This document shows, piece by piece, positions 24,732 through 32,740 of a stretch of 36,295 nucleotides of DNA. The stretch spans positions 1 through 36,295 of the forward strand of contig CACEUX010000018.1 of assembly GCA_902562835.1 (NCBI GenBank). Reading direction: 5' to 3'. The DNA comes from an uncultured Fidelibacterota bacterium. Its GTDB lineage: Bacteria > Fidelibacterota > Marinisomatia > Marinisomatales > UBA1611. The translations under genes and the position numbers were made by a program. The notes beneath the pieces were generated by a model, which was not told the origin of the DNA, ran no database searches, and worked only from the letters and a program-made list of their open reading frames with translations. Every line of letters begins with the position of its first letter. Positions within the stretch are counted from its first letter, which is position 1.

Positions 24732-25094
24732 TTATCTCGAATGCCAGTATGCTAAACCGATAAATACAAATTGAAAGGGAAGTCTACCCCATGCTATCAA
24801 GGGCGTTGTATCCATTGCGGCGCCGTTTGTTAACGCCAGATATATGTTCGCAGGATATACTGCAATTAATAATAAGATCAAACCCAAGCCTGCAACATAA
24901 CGTTTGGATGGAAAAAGTAATAATGCACCAAGAGCTATTTCAAATATTCCACTTAGGTATACCAATTCAATTTTAAGGGGCAATACAGGAGGCACTATCC
25001 TCACATACCACTCTGGACGTAAAAAATGATCTATGCCCACTAAAATATAGAATAAACTCATTATAAAGATTGTTATGGTCTTTATGCAACCCAT
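24732..25094 (-). CDS. DoxX-family membrane protein
   Basis: 120 residues, four membrane helices, with DHFLRPEWYVRIVPPVLP and SGIFEIALGALLLFPSKRYVAGLGLILLLIAVYPANIYL, which fit the DoxX/DoxD family. These proteins are membrane parts of quinone-linked or thiosulfate-related systems in some bacteria; role here is not evident. It starts 1 nt after the stop of the GIY-YIG-like gene, so the two are co-translated. Confidence 0.85.
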   Translation of the reverse strand: MGCIKTITIFIMSLFYILVGIDHFLRPEWYVRIVPPVLPLKIELVYLSGIFEIALGALLLFPSKRYVAGLGLILLLIAVYPANIYLALTNGAAMDTTPLIAWGRLPFQFVFIGLAYWHSR

Positions 25095-25095
25095 T

Positions 25096-25416
25096 TTAAT
25101 TATACCAAACCCCTACACCCTTTTTACGTAATTCTTTACCCACCATTGCTTCAATTTCTTCAGCATCTTTTCTGGATGGTATAGGATTATATTTTTCATA
25201 TAAATCCGGCCTCAATCTTATACCATAAACTTTTGCATATTTATTTGATCTATAACCTTCCTTATGTTGTTCAAACCTCAGCTCTGGTTTCCTTGATGAT
25301 TGACCTACATAAACACATCCGTTGCCTTTGATATATCTTGGGTTTTTCTGGCGAAACTTCTGATGGTCTGCAACAACAGGGTCTAATTCAATAACATATA
25401 TATAATACTTTGCCAT
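25096..25416 (-). CDS. GIY-YIG-like domain protein
   Basis: 106 residues from the ATG giving MAKYYIYVIELD; an in-frame upstream ATG at 25437 would overlap the preceding gene by 14 nt and is less likely. The GIY-like strand is YYIYVIEL (4-11) and the YIG-like one is GCVYVGQS (33-40), followed by PELRFEQHKEG with the Arg that GIY-YIG enzymes use. The interval between them is longer than the classical spacing because of an inserted PVVADHQKFRQKNPRY loop. The C-terminus (RKDAEEIEAMVGKELRKKGVGVWYN) is consistent with the family. A nuclease role is possible but not shown. Confidence 0.8.
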   Translation of the reverse strand: MAKYYIYVIELDPVVADHQKFRQKNPRYIKGNGCVYVGQSSRKPELRFEQHKEGYRSNKYAKVYGIRLRPDLYEKYNPIPSRKDAEEIEAMVGKELRKKGVGVWYN

Positions 25417-25423
25417 TGACAGT

Positions 25424-25708
25424 TCACTCTTCCTCATTTGAATCTATGAGCGAATATTCATCTTTCTTTCGAATTTGGCGATGCTGTTTCGCCTCAAAGA
25501 TGATCTTACTTGCCATAGCTTCTGCTACATCATCGCTTATGGAAGTGGGGGTCTCTGTATCCTTCTTTTTAAGATATATAGTTGCTATCCAGCCAAAAGT
25601 GGTCAGAATGCATAGGATACTTACTACATACTGTTCAATAAATAGCATTAATATTGCATTGGCACCTAAGATGACTAGGCAAATAATTTTTACAGCGTGC
25701 TTGAGCAC
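25424..25708 (-). CDS. Small two-span membrane protein
   Basis: 94 residues. Membrane segments lie about 5-22 (VKIICLVILGANAILMLFI) and 27-46 (VVSILCILTTFGWIATIYL), followed by a cytoplasmic, charged, helical tail with SDDVAEAMASKIIFEAKQHRQIRKKDE. No motif was recognised. It lies 7 nt upstream of the GIY-YIG-like start and 9 nt downstream of the SRPBCC gene, within a four-gene string. Confidence 0.75.
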   Translation of the reverse strand: MLKHAVKIICLVILGANAILMLFIEQYVVSILCILTTFGWIATIYLKKKDTETPTSISDDVAEAMASKIIFEAKQHRQIRKKDEYSLIDSNEEE

Positions 25709-25717
25709 AGATATTTA

Positions 25718-26227
25718 TCAAGAGAAAAGAAGATTTTTTCCAAATTGATTATTCTTAACCCTTACCCCCTTTTCAGCATATAATTTCAAACCACCAATAA
25801 CATGTTTTAGATAATTAGATAATAAGGGTTTAGTTATCAAAAAAAATGGTAACAAGTTAAATAGTTTATGACCCTGATTAAATAAATAGGGGGAGATTGT
25901 TATAGATATGTTGGTATTATCATCGTTTTTTATAATTCTCCAAGAAACATGAGAAGCAGGACTTCCAGCTTGAAAAATATATAAATCATACCCTGCATTA
26001 TCAATCCAGTTTATAAAGTTCCTTTCAAGAGTAAGGCCATTTAGATATTCAATTTTATCTACTGCCCCCTTTCCTGGCCACTTAATTACACGGTTACTTT
26101 TACAAAATGGATGGAAAGCTTCTAGATTAGATCTCATTGAAATGACGTCCCACACCCTTTCAATATCACAATTAATCACTCTAGAATGTTCAATCGTCCA
26201 ATTATATTGGTTATTATTACTGACCAT
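25718..26227 (-). CDS. SRPBCC (START-like) protein
   Basis: 169 residues with the N-terminal SRPBCC pattern, IEHSRVINCDIERVWDVISMRSNLEAFHPFCK, and a following strand-helix body ending in a long C-terminal helix (NYLKHVIGGLKLYAEKG). Members bind hydrophobic ligands in a deep cavity and are widely used in polyketide, lipid or stress functions; the ligand here is not known. It starts the string that continues with a membrane protein, a GIY-YIG-like gene and a DoxX gene. Confidence 0.85.
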   Translation of the reverse strand: MVSNNNQYNWTIEHSRVINCDIERVWDVISMRSNLEAFHPFCKSNRVIKWPGKGAVDKIEYLNGLTLERNFINWIDNAGYDLYIFQAGSPASHVSWRIIKNDDNTNISITISPYLFNQGHKLFNLLPFFLITKPLLSNYLKHVIGGLKLYAEKGVRVKNNQFGKNLLFS

Positions 26228-26265
26228 TAATTCTTTTTATAGTAGATTCATATTTCAGGATGTTT

Positions 26266-26574
26266 TCAGTTACAATCTAAGCGTGCTGCAGACATTACCT
26301 CCAGAAACTCATCACTAAATTCTTCCTGCAATAAATATTTTGTTTCTTCTTTTAAGAATTCAGCTTCTTTCATATTCTTTACTATGTAATCAAAGAGACA
26401 TGAACAATAATCAACTTCTGCACCGCCTTCAATGCAACTAGCTATAAAATTATATGTTATTTCGGATCTATAAGGTTTAGAATTCTTTGAAAAACGTTTT
26501 TGCCATTTATGTTGACCACTAGTAAACGATGTGGTGAAAACTATAGTGGTTATGATCAATAATATTTTTTTCAT
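26266..26574 (-). CDS. Small exported cysteine-containing protein
   Basis: 102 residues from the ATG with an AAGGAG site 6 nt upstream; the longer form adds five residues. Signal peptide about 1-19 (KKILLIITTIVFTTSFTSG). The mature part has four cysteines, in ASCIEGGAEVDYCSCLFDYI and in the last residues (ARLDC). The spacing C-x9-C-x-C with a C-terminal Cys suggests disulfide pairs; a helix with MKEAEFLKEETKYLLQEE lies between them. No family was recognised. It lies 38 nt downstream of cutC. Confidence 0.7.
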   Translation of the reverse strand: MKKILLIITTIVFTTSFTSGQHKWQKRFSKNSKPYRSEITYNFIASCIEGGAEVDYCSCLFDYIVKNMKEAEFLKEETKYLLQEEFSDEFLEVMSAARLDCN

Positions 26575-26612
26575 ATTCGACTCCTTCATTAAATCTAAAC
26601 GTCATCATTAAT

Positions 26613-27242
26613 TTAACCTAATTGGCCTATAATTCTCTTTCCATGATATTCAGTCCCTCCGATGGAATTATGAACCACCTCAAAATTAATATCTGTAATA
26701 CCACCAGCGGAAATGATATTAAAACGTGAAGAAAACTCTGTGATTATTTGTTTTATTGTATCCTTACCATTGAATGCGGAATCTTCACCGCCAGAAGTTA
26801 AAATGCTAGTGACCTCTTTTACCCTAGATAGTCTTTTTAGTTCTAGAATGATATCAATTGTATGATCTATTGCTTTATGAAATGTAACCTTCATAGGAAG
26901 TGCTTCTTTTGCTAGCAAATGGCTTAAGTCAATATCTATTTGACCATTTTTATTTAAAACTCCAAACACAACTTCTCCCACTCCAATGCTCTTACAAAAT
27001 TCTATTTCCGATCTCATTTTTATAATATCCTTTTTTGAATATATAAAATCTCCATCTTTTGGACGAATCATTACTTTAACTGGAATCGTCAATGAATTGA
27101 TAGTTTCTTGAATTATTAATCTGCGAGGTGTTAAACCATCAAGGTCAAGCCTACTACATAGCTCAACTCGGTCTGCATTCTTCAATTCAGCAGCCTTAGC
27201 TTCCTTAGCTGATTCAACGCATACTTCTTTAATGACATTCAT
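26613..27242 (-). CDS. cutC: CutC-family protein (copper homeostasis-type TIM barrel)
   Basis: 209 residues. CutC proteins are TIM barrels first linked to copper tolerance, with doubt whether they act directly on copper. The start EVCVESAKEAKAAELKNADRVELCSRLDLDGLTPRR is the CutC signature block, and FHKAIDH, LTSGGEDSAFNG and SAGGITD complete the barrel pattern. The protein ends with GTEYHGKRI. It is slightly shorter than E. coli CutC (about 248 residues), as in many environmental members. Divergent from the agmatinase gene with a 149-nt gap that should hold both promoters. Confidence 0.92.
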   Translation of the reverse strand: MNVIKEVCVESAKEAKAAELKNADRVELCSRLDLDGLTPRRLIIQETINSLTIPVKVMIRPKDGDFIYSKKDIIKMRSEIEFCKSIGVGEVVFGVLNKNGQIDIDLSHLLAKEALPMKVTFHKAIDHTIDIILELKRLSRVKEVTSILTSGGEDSAFNGKDTIKQIITEFSSRFNIISAGGITDINFEVVHNSIGGTEYHGKRIIGQLG

Positions 27243-27391
27243 AGGATAAAAGTAGTTAACGGGTAACGTAATTCATTTGATTAAATATTTCATAAAATTT
27301 TTGTTCCGTTTATTAACCCAATAAAATTTAATGCTGTGGTAAGTTAAGTAGATAGATTTAAACATAATAACTAGCTATACAATATTTATAA

Positions 27392-28180
27392 ATGATATCA
27401 ATAGTAGGTATTCCGACCGATAAACACTCATCATTCCTTAAAGGAGCAGCGTTAGCCCCTCCGCTAATAATAAAAGAATTTCATTCTGATGCGGGAAATA
27501 AATTTGCAGAGAATGGTTTAGATCTTGGAGAAGAAGGTCTTTGGGAAGACATTGGTTTAATAAAGTTAATGGATTCAGATAATGAATTTGATAAAATTAA
27601 AGATTCTATAGAGGATGTACTAAATGACCGTAATTACCCTATCTCCATAGGCGGTGATCATAGTATCACTTATCCAATTATTGCTGGTTATCATAAATTT
27701 TATCCTAAGTTGAATATCCTTCACTTTGACGCACATCCTGACCTTTATAATAATTTTGAGAATGATCCATTTTCCCACGCATCACCATTTGCTCGCATCA
27801 TGGAAAATAATTTGGCAAATGAACTCATACAAATAGGTATCAGGACAATGACCGACCATCAAAAAGATCAAGTAGATAAATACAAAATCAAGGTCATTAC
27901 AATGAATGAATTCTCAACTGACCTGGTACTAAAATTTGATGATCCGGTCTATATATCCATAGACCTTGATGGATTAGACCCTGCCTATGCTCCTGGAGTG
28001 TCACATCCAGAACCAGGTGGGTTATCGACAAGAGATATGATTAAAATCATTTCTAACATTGATGGTGAGGTGATTGGTGGTGATATTGTGGAGTATAACC
28101 CCAAAAGGGATATCAATAATATCACAGCTGTTACAGCTGCAAAACTTTTGAAAGAATTAATGGGAAAAATATTGAAATAA
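27392..28180 (+). CDS. Agmatinase/arginase-family ureohydrolase
   Basis: 262 residues. Binuclear manganese ligands are complete: His90 in GGDH (87-90), Asp113, His115 and Asp117 in FDAHPDLY, and Asp191 and Asp193 in ISIDLDGLDPAYAPG. PGVSHPEPGG (201-210) is the agmatinase-type loop. Reactions of the family remove urea from guanidino compounds such as agmatine or arginine; the length (262, shorter than the about 300 of E. coli SpeB) and absence of a polyamine gene here leave the substrate open. It starts on an ATG 149 nt from cutC and is followed by a small membrane gene. Confidence 0.93.
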   Translation: MISIVGIPTDKHSSFLKGAALAPPLIIKEFHSDAGNKFAENGLDLGEEGLWEDIGLIKLMDSDNEFDKIKDSIEDVLNDRNYPISIGGDHSITYPIIAGYHKFYPKLNILHFDAHPDLYNNFENDPFSHASPFARIMENNLANELIQIGIRTMTDHQKDQVDKYKIKVITMNEFSTDLVLKFDDPVYISIDLDGLDPAYAPGVSHPEPGGLSTRDMIKIISNIDGEVIGGDIVEYNPKRDINNITAVTAAKLLKELMGKILK

Positions 28181-28197
28181 ATAGATCTAATTAAATT

Positions 28198-28428
28198 ATG
28201 GTAGAAATTTTTGACTTTATAAAGTGCAGGATAATGATCTTTACAAACCTGCTGCCCATGTACAAAATCTCATTATTAACATATTTAGGTCTTCCTGTAA
28301 TAATTATAACATACTATAGATATAAAAACCCTCAGATACATTCAATTATTTTGGCATCAACTTTACTAGCAGTATGGATAATGCAGGTATTCATATGGAT
28401 CAATTACATTATCCCCAAAGCAGGATAA
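28198..28428 (+). CDS. Small membrane protein downstream of the ureohydrolase
   Basis: 76 residues with two membrane segments, about 25-42 (SLLTYLGLPVIIITYY) and 50-72 (SIILASTLLAVWIMQVFIWINYI). It starts 17 nt after the ureohydrolase stop, same strand, so co-transcription is likely. Several Met codons occur near the start and the true one is uncertain. No family recognised. Confidence 0.6.
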   Translation: MVEIFDFIKCRIMIFTNLLPMYKISLLTYLGLPVIIITYYRYKNPQIHSIILASTLLAVWIMQVFIWINYIIPKAG

Positions 28429-28494
28429 ACTCTCTTTATAATCCTTCACCATTGTATATGCAGAGCAAATTTGACCCTTTTTATAAACAAAAAA

Positions 28495-28510
28495 CCCCAC
28501 GAATGTGGGG
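28495..28510 (-). terminator. Rho-independent terminator for the MORN gene
   Basis: CCCCAC pairs with GTGGGG across GAAT. Read on the minus strand the GC stem is followed by a run of T (TTTTTTG), so it terminates the transcript of the gene ending at 28537. The core is shared with the hairpins at 30449 and 35433. Confidence 0.88.
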
Positions 28511-28536
28511 CCTGTATTAATTATGATAAAACAATA

Positions 28537-29514
28537 TCAATTAGCAGCAATTTTTTCATTTAATAATCGCCGGAGATTATCATTGACTGTAAAGTAATAC
28601 CCACCTTGTTTATGAATATTATCACCTGATTGATGAAATTTCTCAATATGCATTAGAAATTTTTCCACATCAATGACTACATCAACTCCTGCATCATCTT
28701 TGATCGTAAAAATCTCATCCTCTATTTTTTCTTCAACCTTAACCTGAGATTGTTCAGGGTCTATAAACCCAAACAATTTTCCTTTATACTTATTTTCAAA
28801 ATCACCGCAATCAATCCACTTAAGCCATGGTTCACGACATTCACTATCATAAATAACATTGTCAGAATAGCTTTCTTTCCTGGACCAATGAACTGAGGCC
28901 TGCGTCATCATTGTTGGCTCTGTATTTAGATCAAAATCACTAAAAATATTATCATAAAAGTACCAGTCACCTGTTTTTAGTCCATTCATATAGTTTCCCT
29001 CCAAGATTTTGAGGTCAAGCGGAAATGAGTAGTTTTGAACGAAATCATAGGATCTAAGATCGGTTTTATAAACAACCACAGATCCATGTTTAATACCATC
29101 CCTGTATTCTATACTGGTTATAATCTGCATGTCTGATGTCTCCCAAGATCTATTCCTGCGATCACTCGATGATTCTATCCACGTCCAGGTGCCTTCTTTT
29201 TTATCGTCAACATATAGACCCATGATACCTGGTGTCCTACCCTTTTGATCATAATATTGCATGAAGTTCCCATGTTTGATACCATTAACAATGGTGCATT
29301 CTGCAACTTTTTTACTACTTTGATCTCTAGAGAGTATTTTTAACCTTCCAGTGAATGGAGAATCGCCATCTCCAGAATACCAAAAACCATTTTTATTCAC
29401 CAAACTATCAGGAGAGAATAGAAGTCTATCATCCTTATATAATATTTCTAATTCATCAATAAGCTGGCCTGAACTAAAGCTAATAAAAAGAAATAATAAT
29501 GAATACCTTACCAT
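28537..29514 (-). CDS. Exported MORN-variant protein
   Basis: 325 residues with a signal peptide (about 1-16, YSLLFLFISFSSG). Repeated MORN-variant units are visible: ECTIVNGIKHGNFMQYYDQKG, GLYVDDKKEGTWTWIES, IEYRDGIKHGSVVVYKTD and GNYMNGLKTGDWYFYDN. It is a larger relative of the protein at 20923. The last 80 residues depart from repeats and include an FTIKDDAGVDVVIDVEKFLMHIE strand-helix region. The usual reading is an exported scaffold; no enzyme residues are seen. A strong hairpin follows it. Confidence 0.82.
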   Translation of the reverse strand: MVRYSLLFLFISFSSGQLIDELEILYKDDRLLFSPDSLVNKNGFWYSGDGDSPFTGRLKILSRDQSSKKVAECTIVNGIKHGNFMQYYDQKGRTPGIMGLYVDDKKEGTWTWIESSSDRRNRSWETSDMQIITSIEYRDGIKHGSVVVYKTDLRSYDFVQNYSFPLDLKILEGNYMNGLKTGDWYFYDNIFSDFDLNTEPTMMTQASVHWSRKESYSDNVIYDSECREPWLKWIDCGDFENKYKGKLFGFIDPEQSQVKVEEKIEDEIFTIKDDAGVDVVIDVEKFLMHIEKFHQSGDNIHKQGGYYFTVNDNLRRLLNEKIAAN

Positions 29515-29581
29515 ATCAAAATATACCTATCATTATAAAAACAATAAACCCCCACAATGCCTATTAGATATTTTAAAAACA

Positions 29582-29971
29582 CTAATCAATTCTAAAAGAA
29601 CACGATTCAGGTTGTTTAAATATTTGATGCCGACTCATTGCTATCATCCGATATATGGTATCCCTTATTGGCAAAGGTATGAGCCATAGAATCGGAAACC
29701 ACAACTTCCAGTACCACTTTAGGTACAGTAGGCATCTTATTGCTGCAGATGATCTTATATAAACTTTATTTGCTCTTATTAGGTATACAGTATCAGCCTT
29801 TTGTTGCCTATCTGTAAAATTTAAAATGATGTCTTGTACTTCTGCTGATTGGATAGGCCTGTATGAGATATCACTATCAATTGCTAATCTATCATCCATA
29901 AAAAAGGCGAGACCATGGCATAGACCGCAATCTCCATCAAGGAATAAGACATCTCTTTTAGTATTTAACAT
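29582..29971 (-). CDS. DCC-family thiol-disulfide oxidoreductase-like protein (DUF393)
   Basis: 129 residues. LFLDGDCGLCHG at 9-20 holds the family motif DxxCxxC, with Cys15 and Cys18. The rest, YRPIQSAEVQDI near 38-49, ADTVYLIRANKVYIRSSAAIRCLLYL, and a hydrophobic C-terminal part with IPLPIRDTIYRMIA, fits the DCC (DUF393) pattern, a thioredoxin-like fold. No signal peptide is seen. Its partner is unknown. It begins 43 nt from the next gene upstream. Confidence 0.92.
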   Translation of the reverse strand: MLNTKRDVLFLDGDCGLCHGLAFFMDDRLAIDSDISYRPIQSAEVQDIILNFTDRQQKADTVYLIRANKVYIRSSAAIRCLLYLKWYWKLWFPILWLIPLPIRDTIYRMIAMSRHQIFKQPESCSFRID

Positions 29972-30014
29972 TTATTTATAAAGTTTTAAATGTAAACAAA
30001 ATATAATTAAACGA

Positions 30015-30419
30015 TTAATCCTGCAGTATTATTAACGCTGCTACAATTATACCTGCTGCATTTGCAACCATATCTTTGATACTAAAATGCCCTTTCTCAC
30101 CTCTATTATCATTTAGCTCTTTCAATAATCCAGCACTGAAACTTAGTCCAGATGATAAAGGAAGGGAGTTTGTCTCACTGTTATTGAACTTATTAACCAG
30201 AACATACTGGCAACCCAATGAGATCAAACAACTATATGAAAAATGCTGAACCTTATCAATCGCAAGCCAGTTATCAGCACCACCAGTTTCATCATTTGGA
30301 CTTTTCTTACCTGATGCAATAACTAATGCTCCATTTTCAGAATTATCTCGGTCAGCACAATAAACAAAATCAACATTTATTAATAAAAACAAAAAGATCA
30401 GTGATAAATACTTTAACAT
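30015..30419 (-). CDS. Exported DUF2279/YfiM-like protein
   Basis: 134 residues with a signal peptide (about 1-21, LIFLFLLINVDFVYC). The mature part has DKVQHFSYSCLISLG, then FSAGLLKELNDN, then HFSIKDMVANAAGIIVAA. The sequence order D-K-x-x-H-F, G-x-x-K-E-x-x-D, F-S-x-x-D-x-x-x-N-x-x-G is that of the DUF2279/YfiM lipoprotein-type family. No lipobox is convincing. A final hydrophobic segment could be membrane-bound. Function unknown. Confidence 0.7.
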   Translation of the reverse strand: MLKYLSLIFLFLLINVDFVYCADRDNSENGALVIASGKKSPNDETGGADNWLAIDKVQHFSYSCLISLGCQYVLVNKFNNSETNSLPLSSGLSFSAGLLKELNDNRGEKGHFSIKDMVANAAGIIVAALIILQD

Positions 30420-30448
30420 AATGAAATCTATCTATCATCTATTAAACA

Positions 30449-30473
30449 AAAAACCCCACAAATGCGGGGTTTT
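30449..30473 (-). terminator. Rho-independent terminator for the tandem-cupin gene
   Basis: AAAACCCC pairs with GGGGTTTT; on the minus-strand RNA the inner part forms a further G-U and C-G pair. The T run after the stem on the minus strand marks the end of the tandem-cupin transcript. Variant of the shared CCCCAC/GTGGGG core. Confidence 0.88.
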
Positions 30474-30496
30474 ACAAAATTAATGATATTTAGATT

Positions 30497-31237
30497 TCAA
30501 AGCCTAGTCAGTTCGAGTTTCTTATGCTCAACAAGTAAAACCTTTACCGTTTTTTCACCTATGTTCTTCATTTGATGTTTAACAAGATTTTCACCATGAT
30601 TAGCAAACCCATCCGGAATCTCCATTTCACTTACAGTTCCATCTGCAAGTGTATTTTGCACTTTGCCACCGCTTACAGCATAGTAAGTTGTCACACCGTG
30701 TTCATGCATGTTATCGCCTTCCCCAGGTGGAAAAGTAACCATCATTACCTTGACATCTTCATTATCTAGCAATACTTCATAACGATCAGGAGAAACCTCT
30801 TCTGGTAAAATAAGTTCTTCCTCAGAATAATTAGCTGAGTGTGTTGTCTTACGCTCCACAAGAATGATCTTCATGGCATTCTCACCAATATTCTTCATCT
30901 GATGCCTGACACCTTTAATTTGATGACCTGTAAATCCATCAGGGATTTCCCTTTCACCAACGGTACCATCAGGTAAGGTACCTTGAACCTTGCCGCCTTT
31001 AAGGACGTGGATCGTCATTGGATAGTGATCATGCATGTTATCACTTTGACCTGGTGCGAATGTCACCTCTAAGACCTTTACATCTTCATTATCAAAAAGT
31101 ACTTTGTAGACATCTGGAGATACTTCTTCAGGATGTAGGAAATTTTCTCCTGTATCACTAGTGAAGTGATTTATTACACTTGAACCAGAGCATGAAATAA
31201 AAAATAATACTAAGAATGAGAAAAATAACCTTATCAT
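30497..31237 (-). CDS. Lipoprotein of two tandem cupin domains
   Basis: 246 residues. Lipobox LFFISC gives Cys16. The mature protein holds two near-identical cupin units, 35-130 and 144-239, from an internal duplication; matched pieces include EEVSPDVYKVLFDNEDVKV against EEVSPDRYEVLLDNEDVKV, and HQMKNIGEN against HQMKNIGEK. Metal ligands are kept in both: His69/His71 and His112 in the first, His178/His180 and His221 in the second. It is likely membrane-bound outside the cytoplasm. Ends in a terminator at 30449. Substrate unknown. Confidence 0.9.
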   Translation of the reverse strand: MIRLFFSFLVLFFISCSGSSVINHFTSDTGENFLHPEEVSPDVYKVLFDNEDVKVLEVTFAPGQSDNMHDHYPMTIHVLKGGKVQGTLPDGTVGEREIPDGFTGHQIKGVRHQMKNIGENAMKIILVERKTTHSANYSEEELILPEEVSPDRYEVLLDNEDVKVMMVTFPPGEGDNMHEHGVTTYYAVSGGKVQNTLADGTVSEMEIPDGFANHGENLVKHQMKNIGEKTVKVLLVEHKKLELTRL

Positions 31238-31324
31238 TTTGATTCCTTTTAAAATTAATTGCTATAACACAAAATCAGAGATACCTTTTTCTTTTAGATT
31301 AGAAAAGAAAAATCGCACCTTGAA

Positions 31325-31432
31325 CTAACTACCCCTATCCTCAAAAGACTCTGTTTTCTTTATGCCAATTCTCCTGAAAACTAAAAATACGATCACCAGA
31401 AATATTATTGCGTAAAAAACTAGCGTAAACAT
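31325..31432 (-). CDS. 35-residue single-span membrane protein after ybjQ
   Basis: A frame from ATG at 31432 to a TAG, with one clear span (LVFYAIIFLVIVFLVF) followed by a basic-acidic tail (RRIGIKKTESFEDRGS). It begins 6 nt after the ybjQ-type stop, the spacing of an operon partner. No strong Shine-Dalgarno is seen because the site would lie inside the ybjQ stop region. Translational coupling is likely. Function unknown; small membrane peptides of this size often tune a membrane complex. Confidence 0.55.
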   Translation of the reverse strand: MFTLVFYAIIFLVIVFLVFRRIGIKKTESFEDRGS

Positions 31433-31438
31433 AGATGA

Positions 31439-31753
31439 CTACTTAAGTCTTACCGCCGTACCGTATGCTAATATCTCAGATGCTCCTTGCATTATTAAGG
31501 AAGTTGAAAACCTAAGATTAATCACAGCATCAGCATCTAAACTTACTGCATCCTCTATCATCCTCTGCAATGCCTGTTCCCTTGCATCAGCCTGCAACTT
31601 CGTATATTCCTCAATTTCACCCCCGACAACGTTCTTAAGAGCTGCAAAAATATCTCTTCCTATGTTTCGTGCTCTTACAGTACTACCTCTTGCTATCCCC
31701 AATGCTTCTACGGTTTCTTTCCCAGGTATACTTTCTGAAGTTGTTACGATCAT
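31439..31753 (-). CDS. YbjQ-family protein (heavy-metal-binding-type domain)
   Basis: 104 residues, all within the YbjQ/DUF74 fold. The sequence starts MIVTTSESIPGKETVEALGIARGSTVRARNIGRDIFAALKN and ends ADAVINLRFSTSLIMQGASEILAYGTAV, the two conserved blocks. Family members form pentamers; the name putative heavy-metal-binding is historical and the real ligand is unclear. Followed by a 35-residue membrane protein 6 nt later. Confidence 0.94.
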   Translation of the reverse strand: MIVTTSESIPGKETVEALGIARGSTVRARNIGRDIFAALKNVVGGEIEEYTKLQADAREQALQRMIEDAVSLDADAVINLRFSTSLIMQGASEILAYGTAVRLK

Positions 31754-31848
31754 CAGTTTTGCCTCAATTGTTGTTTAGTATTAAACCCTGATAACTTAAA
31801 ACAAATAAGATAACCTAATTACTAATAGTAATGAGATAAATAAATAGA

Positions 31849-32190
31849 CTACAACACGCTGGCAAGTATGATGAGCGAAATCCCTAGCATTGCAACAGAT
31901 GGTATGTACATTCTGAAATCACTTTTCATTCTTACATGGGTGAGGACCGCTCCAAGCATAAGAATTGTAATTCCTAAGGACCCCATTCGAGTATACTCAA
32001 CATCTGGAAATTGTAAGAGCGCTACAAATGATATTTTAAGTATTCCTACCATGTCTCGCAACCAAGTCGGAAGACCATAGTGAACGAACTCTTTTTTTAT
32101 ATTATCATACCTGACAACCCAGACAAAAAATATTGCTACTCCAGTAACAATTTTAAGGCCACCAACTAAACTTTCTATCGATACAAACAT
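31849..32190 (-). CDS. DoxX-like membrane protein
   Basis: 113 residues with four membrane segments. VTGVAIFFVWVVRYDNIKKEFVHYGLPTWLRDMVGILKISFVALLQFP matches the DoxX-like family (PF13564-type) in spacing and in the R-Y-D and Y-G-L-P pieces. Similar proteins are of unknown function. Stands alone between ybjQ and the next membrane gene; 90 nt separate it from the gene at 32281. Confidence 0.8.
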   Translation of the reverse strand: MFVSIESLVGGLKIVTGVAIFFVWVVRYDNIKKEFVHYGLPTWLRDMVGILKISFVALLQFPDVEYTRMGSLGITILMLGAVLTHVRMKSDFRMYIPSVAMLGISLIILASVL

Positions 32191-32280
32191 AAAATCTCCA
32201 CGAGTTGTTTTAAATATTAATAATTAAAATTATCAAATACAATGCTTAATGAGCGTTATGCACGTTACTAATACATTATT

Positions 32281-32724
32281 TTAAGTTTTAATGAAACTTT
32301 CTGTGAAATAAAAGATCAGTAATACCAGTCTTAAGGTCCAAAGTAGCGTTCTAGCCCAATTGATTTTCACTAATTTTCTAACAGTTTCTTCTTCATAACC
32401 ACTTACAAGTTTTTGATGAACAGAAGTAAAGAAAAGGGCAGTTAACATCCATATTGTTAACAGTAGAACCATCGATATTAACAATATGGGGTTGCGTTCA
32501 TCGTATATCAATATAATCCCAGATATAATTTCTACTAACATTGTTGGAATAACAATGTATGAGATCCTTTCCATGTGAAATTTTTGAAAGGATATATACC
32601 TACTGTTTCCAATAAAGTGAAACGAAGGATAATGGACCACCTGGATCACCCAAATAATCCCGACCATAAGTGAGGTTGATATCAAATGAATCAGTAATAA
32701 AATAAATTGATGATCGTAGAGCAT
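32281..32724 (-). CDS. DUF1772-like four-span membrane protein
   Basis: 147 residues with membrane segments about 10-28, 50-72, 78-98 and 122-140. VIQVVHYPSFHFIGNSRYISFQKFHMERIS between the first two carries the H-Y-P and F-Q-x-F-H pattern of the DUF1772-like integral membrane proteins. No catalytic residues. It lies 16 nt from the DUF418 remnant, same strand, so it may once have been part of a membrane-protein set. Confidence 0.65.
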   Translation of the reverse strand: MLYDHQFILLLIHLISTSLMVGIIWVIQVVHYPSFHFIGNSRYISFQKFHMERISYIVIPTMLVEIISGIILIYDERNPILLISMVLLLTIWMLTALFFTSVHQKLVSGYEEETVRKLVKINWARTLLWTLRLVLLIFYFTESFIKT

Positions 32725-32740
32725 TTTAAAATTGAGTTGA

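Noticed and set aside
29351-29689. Plus-strand frame of 112 codons across two minus-strand gene ends
   Set aside because: Crosses the MORN gene start and the end of the DCC-type gene, both well supported on the other strand.
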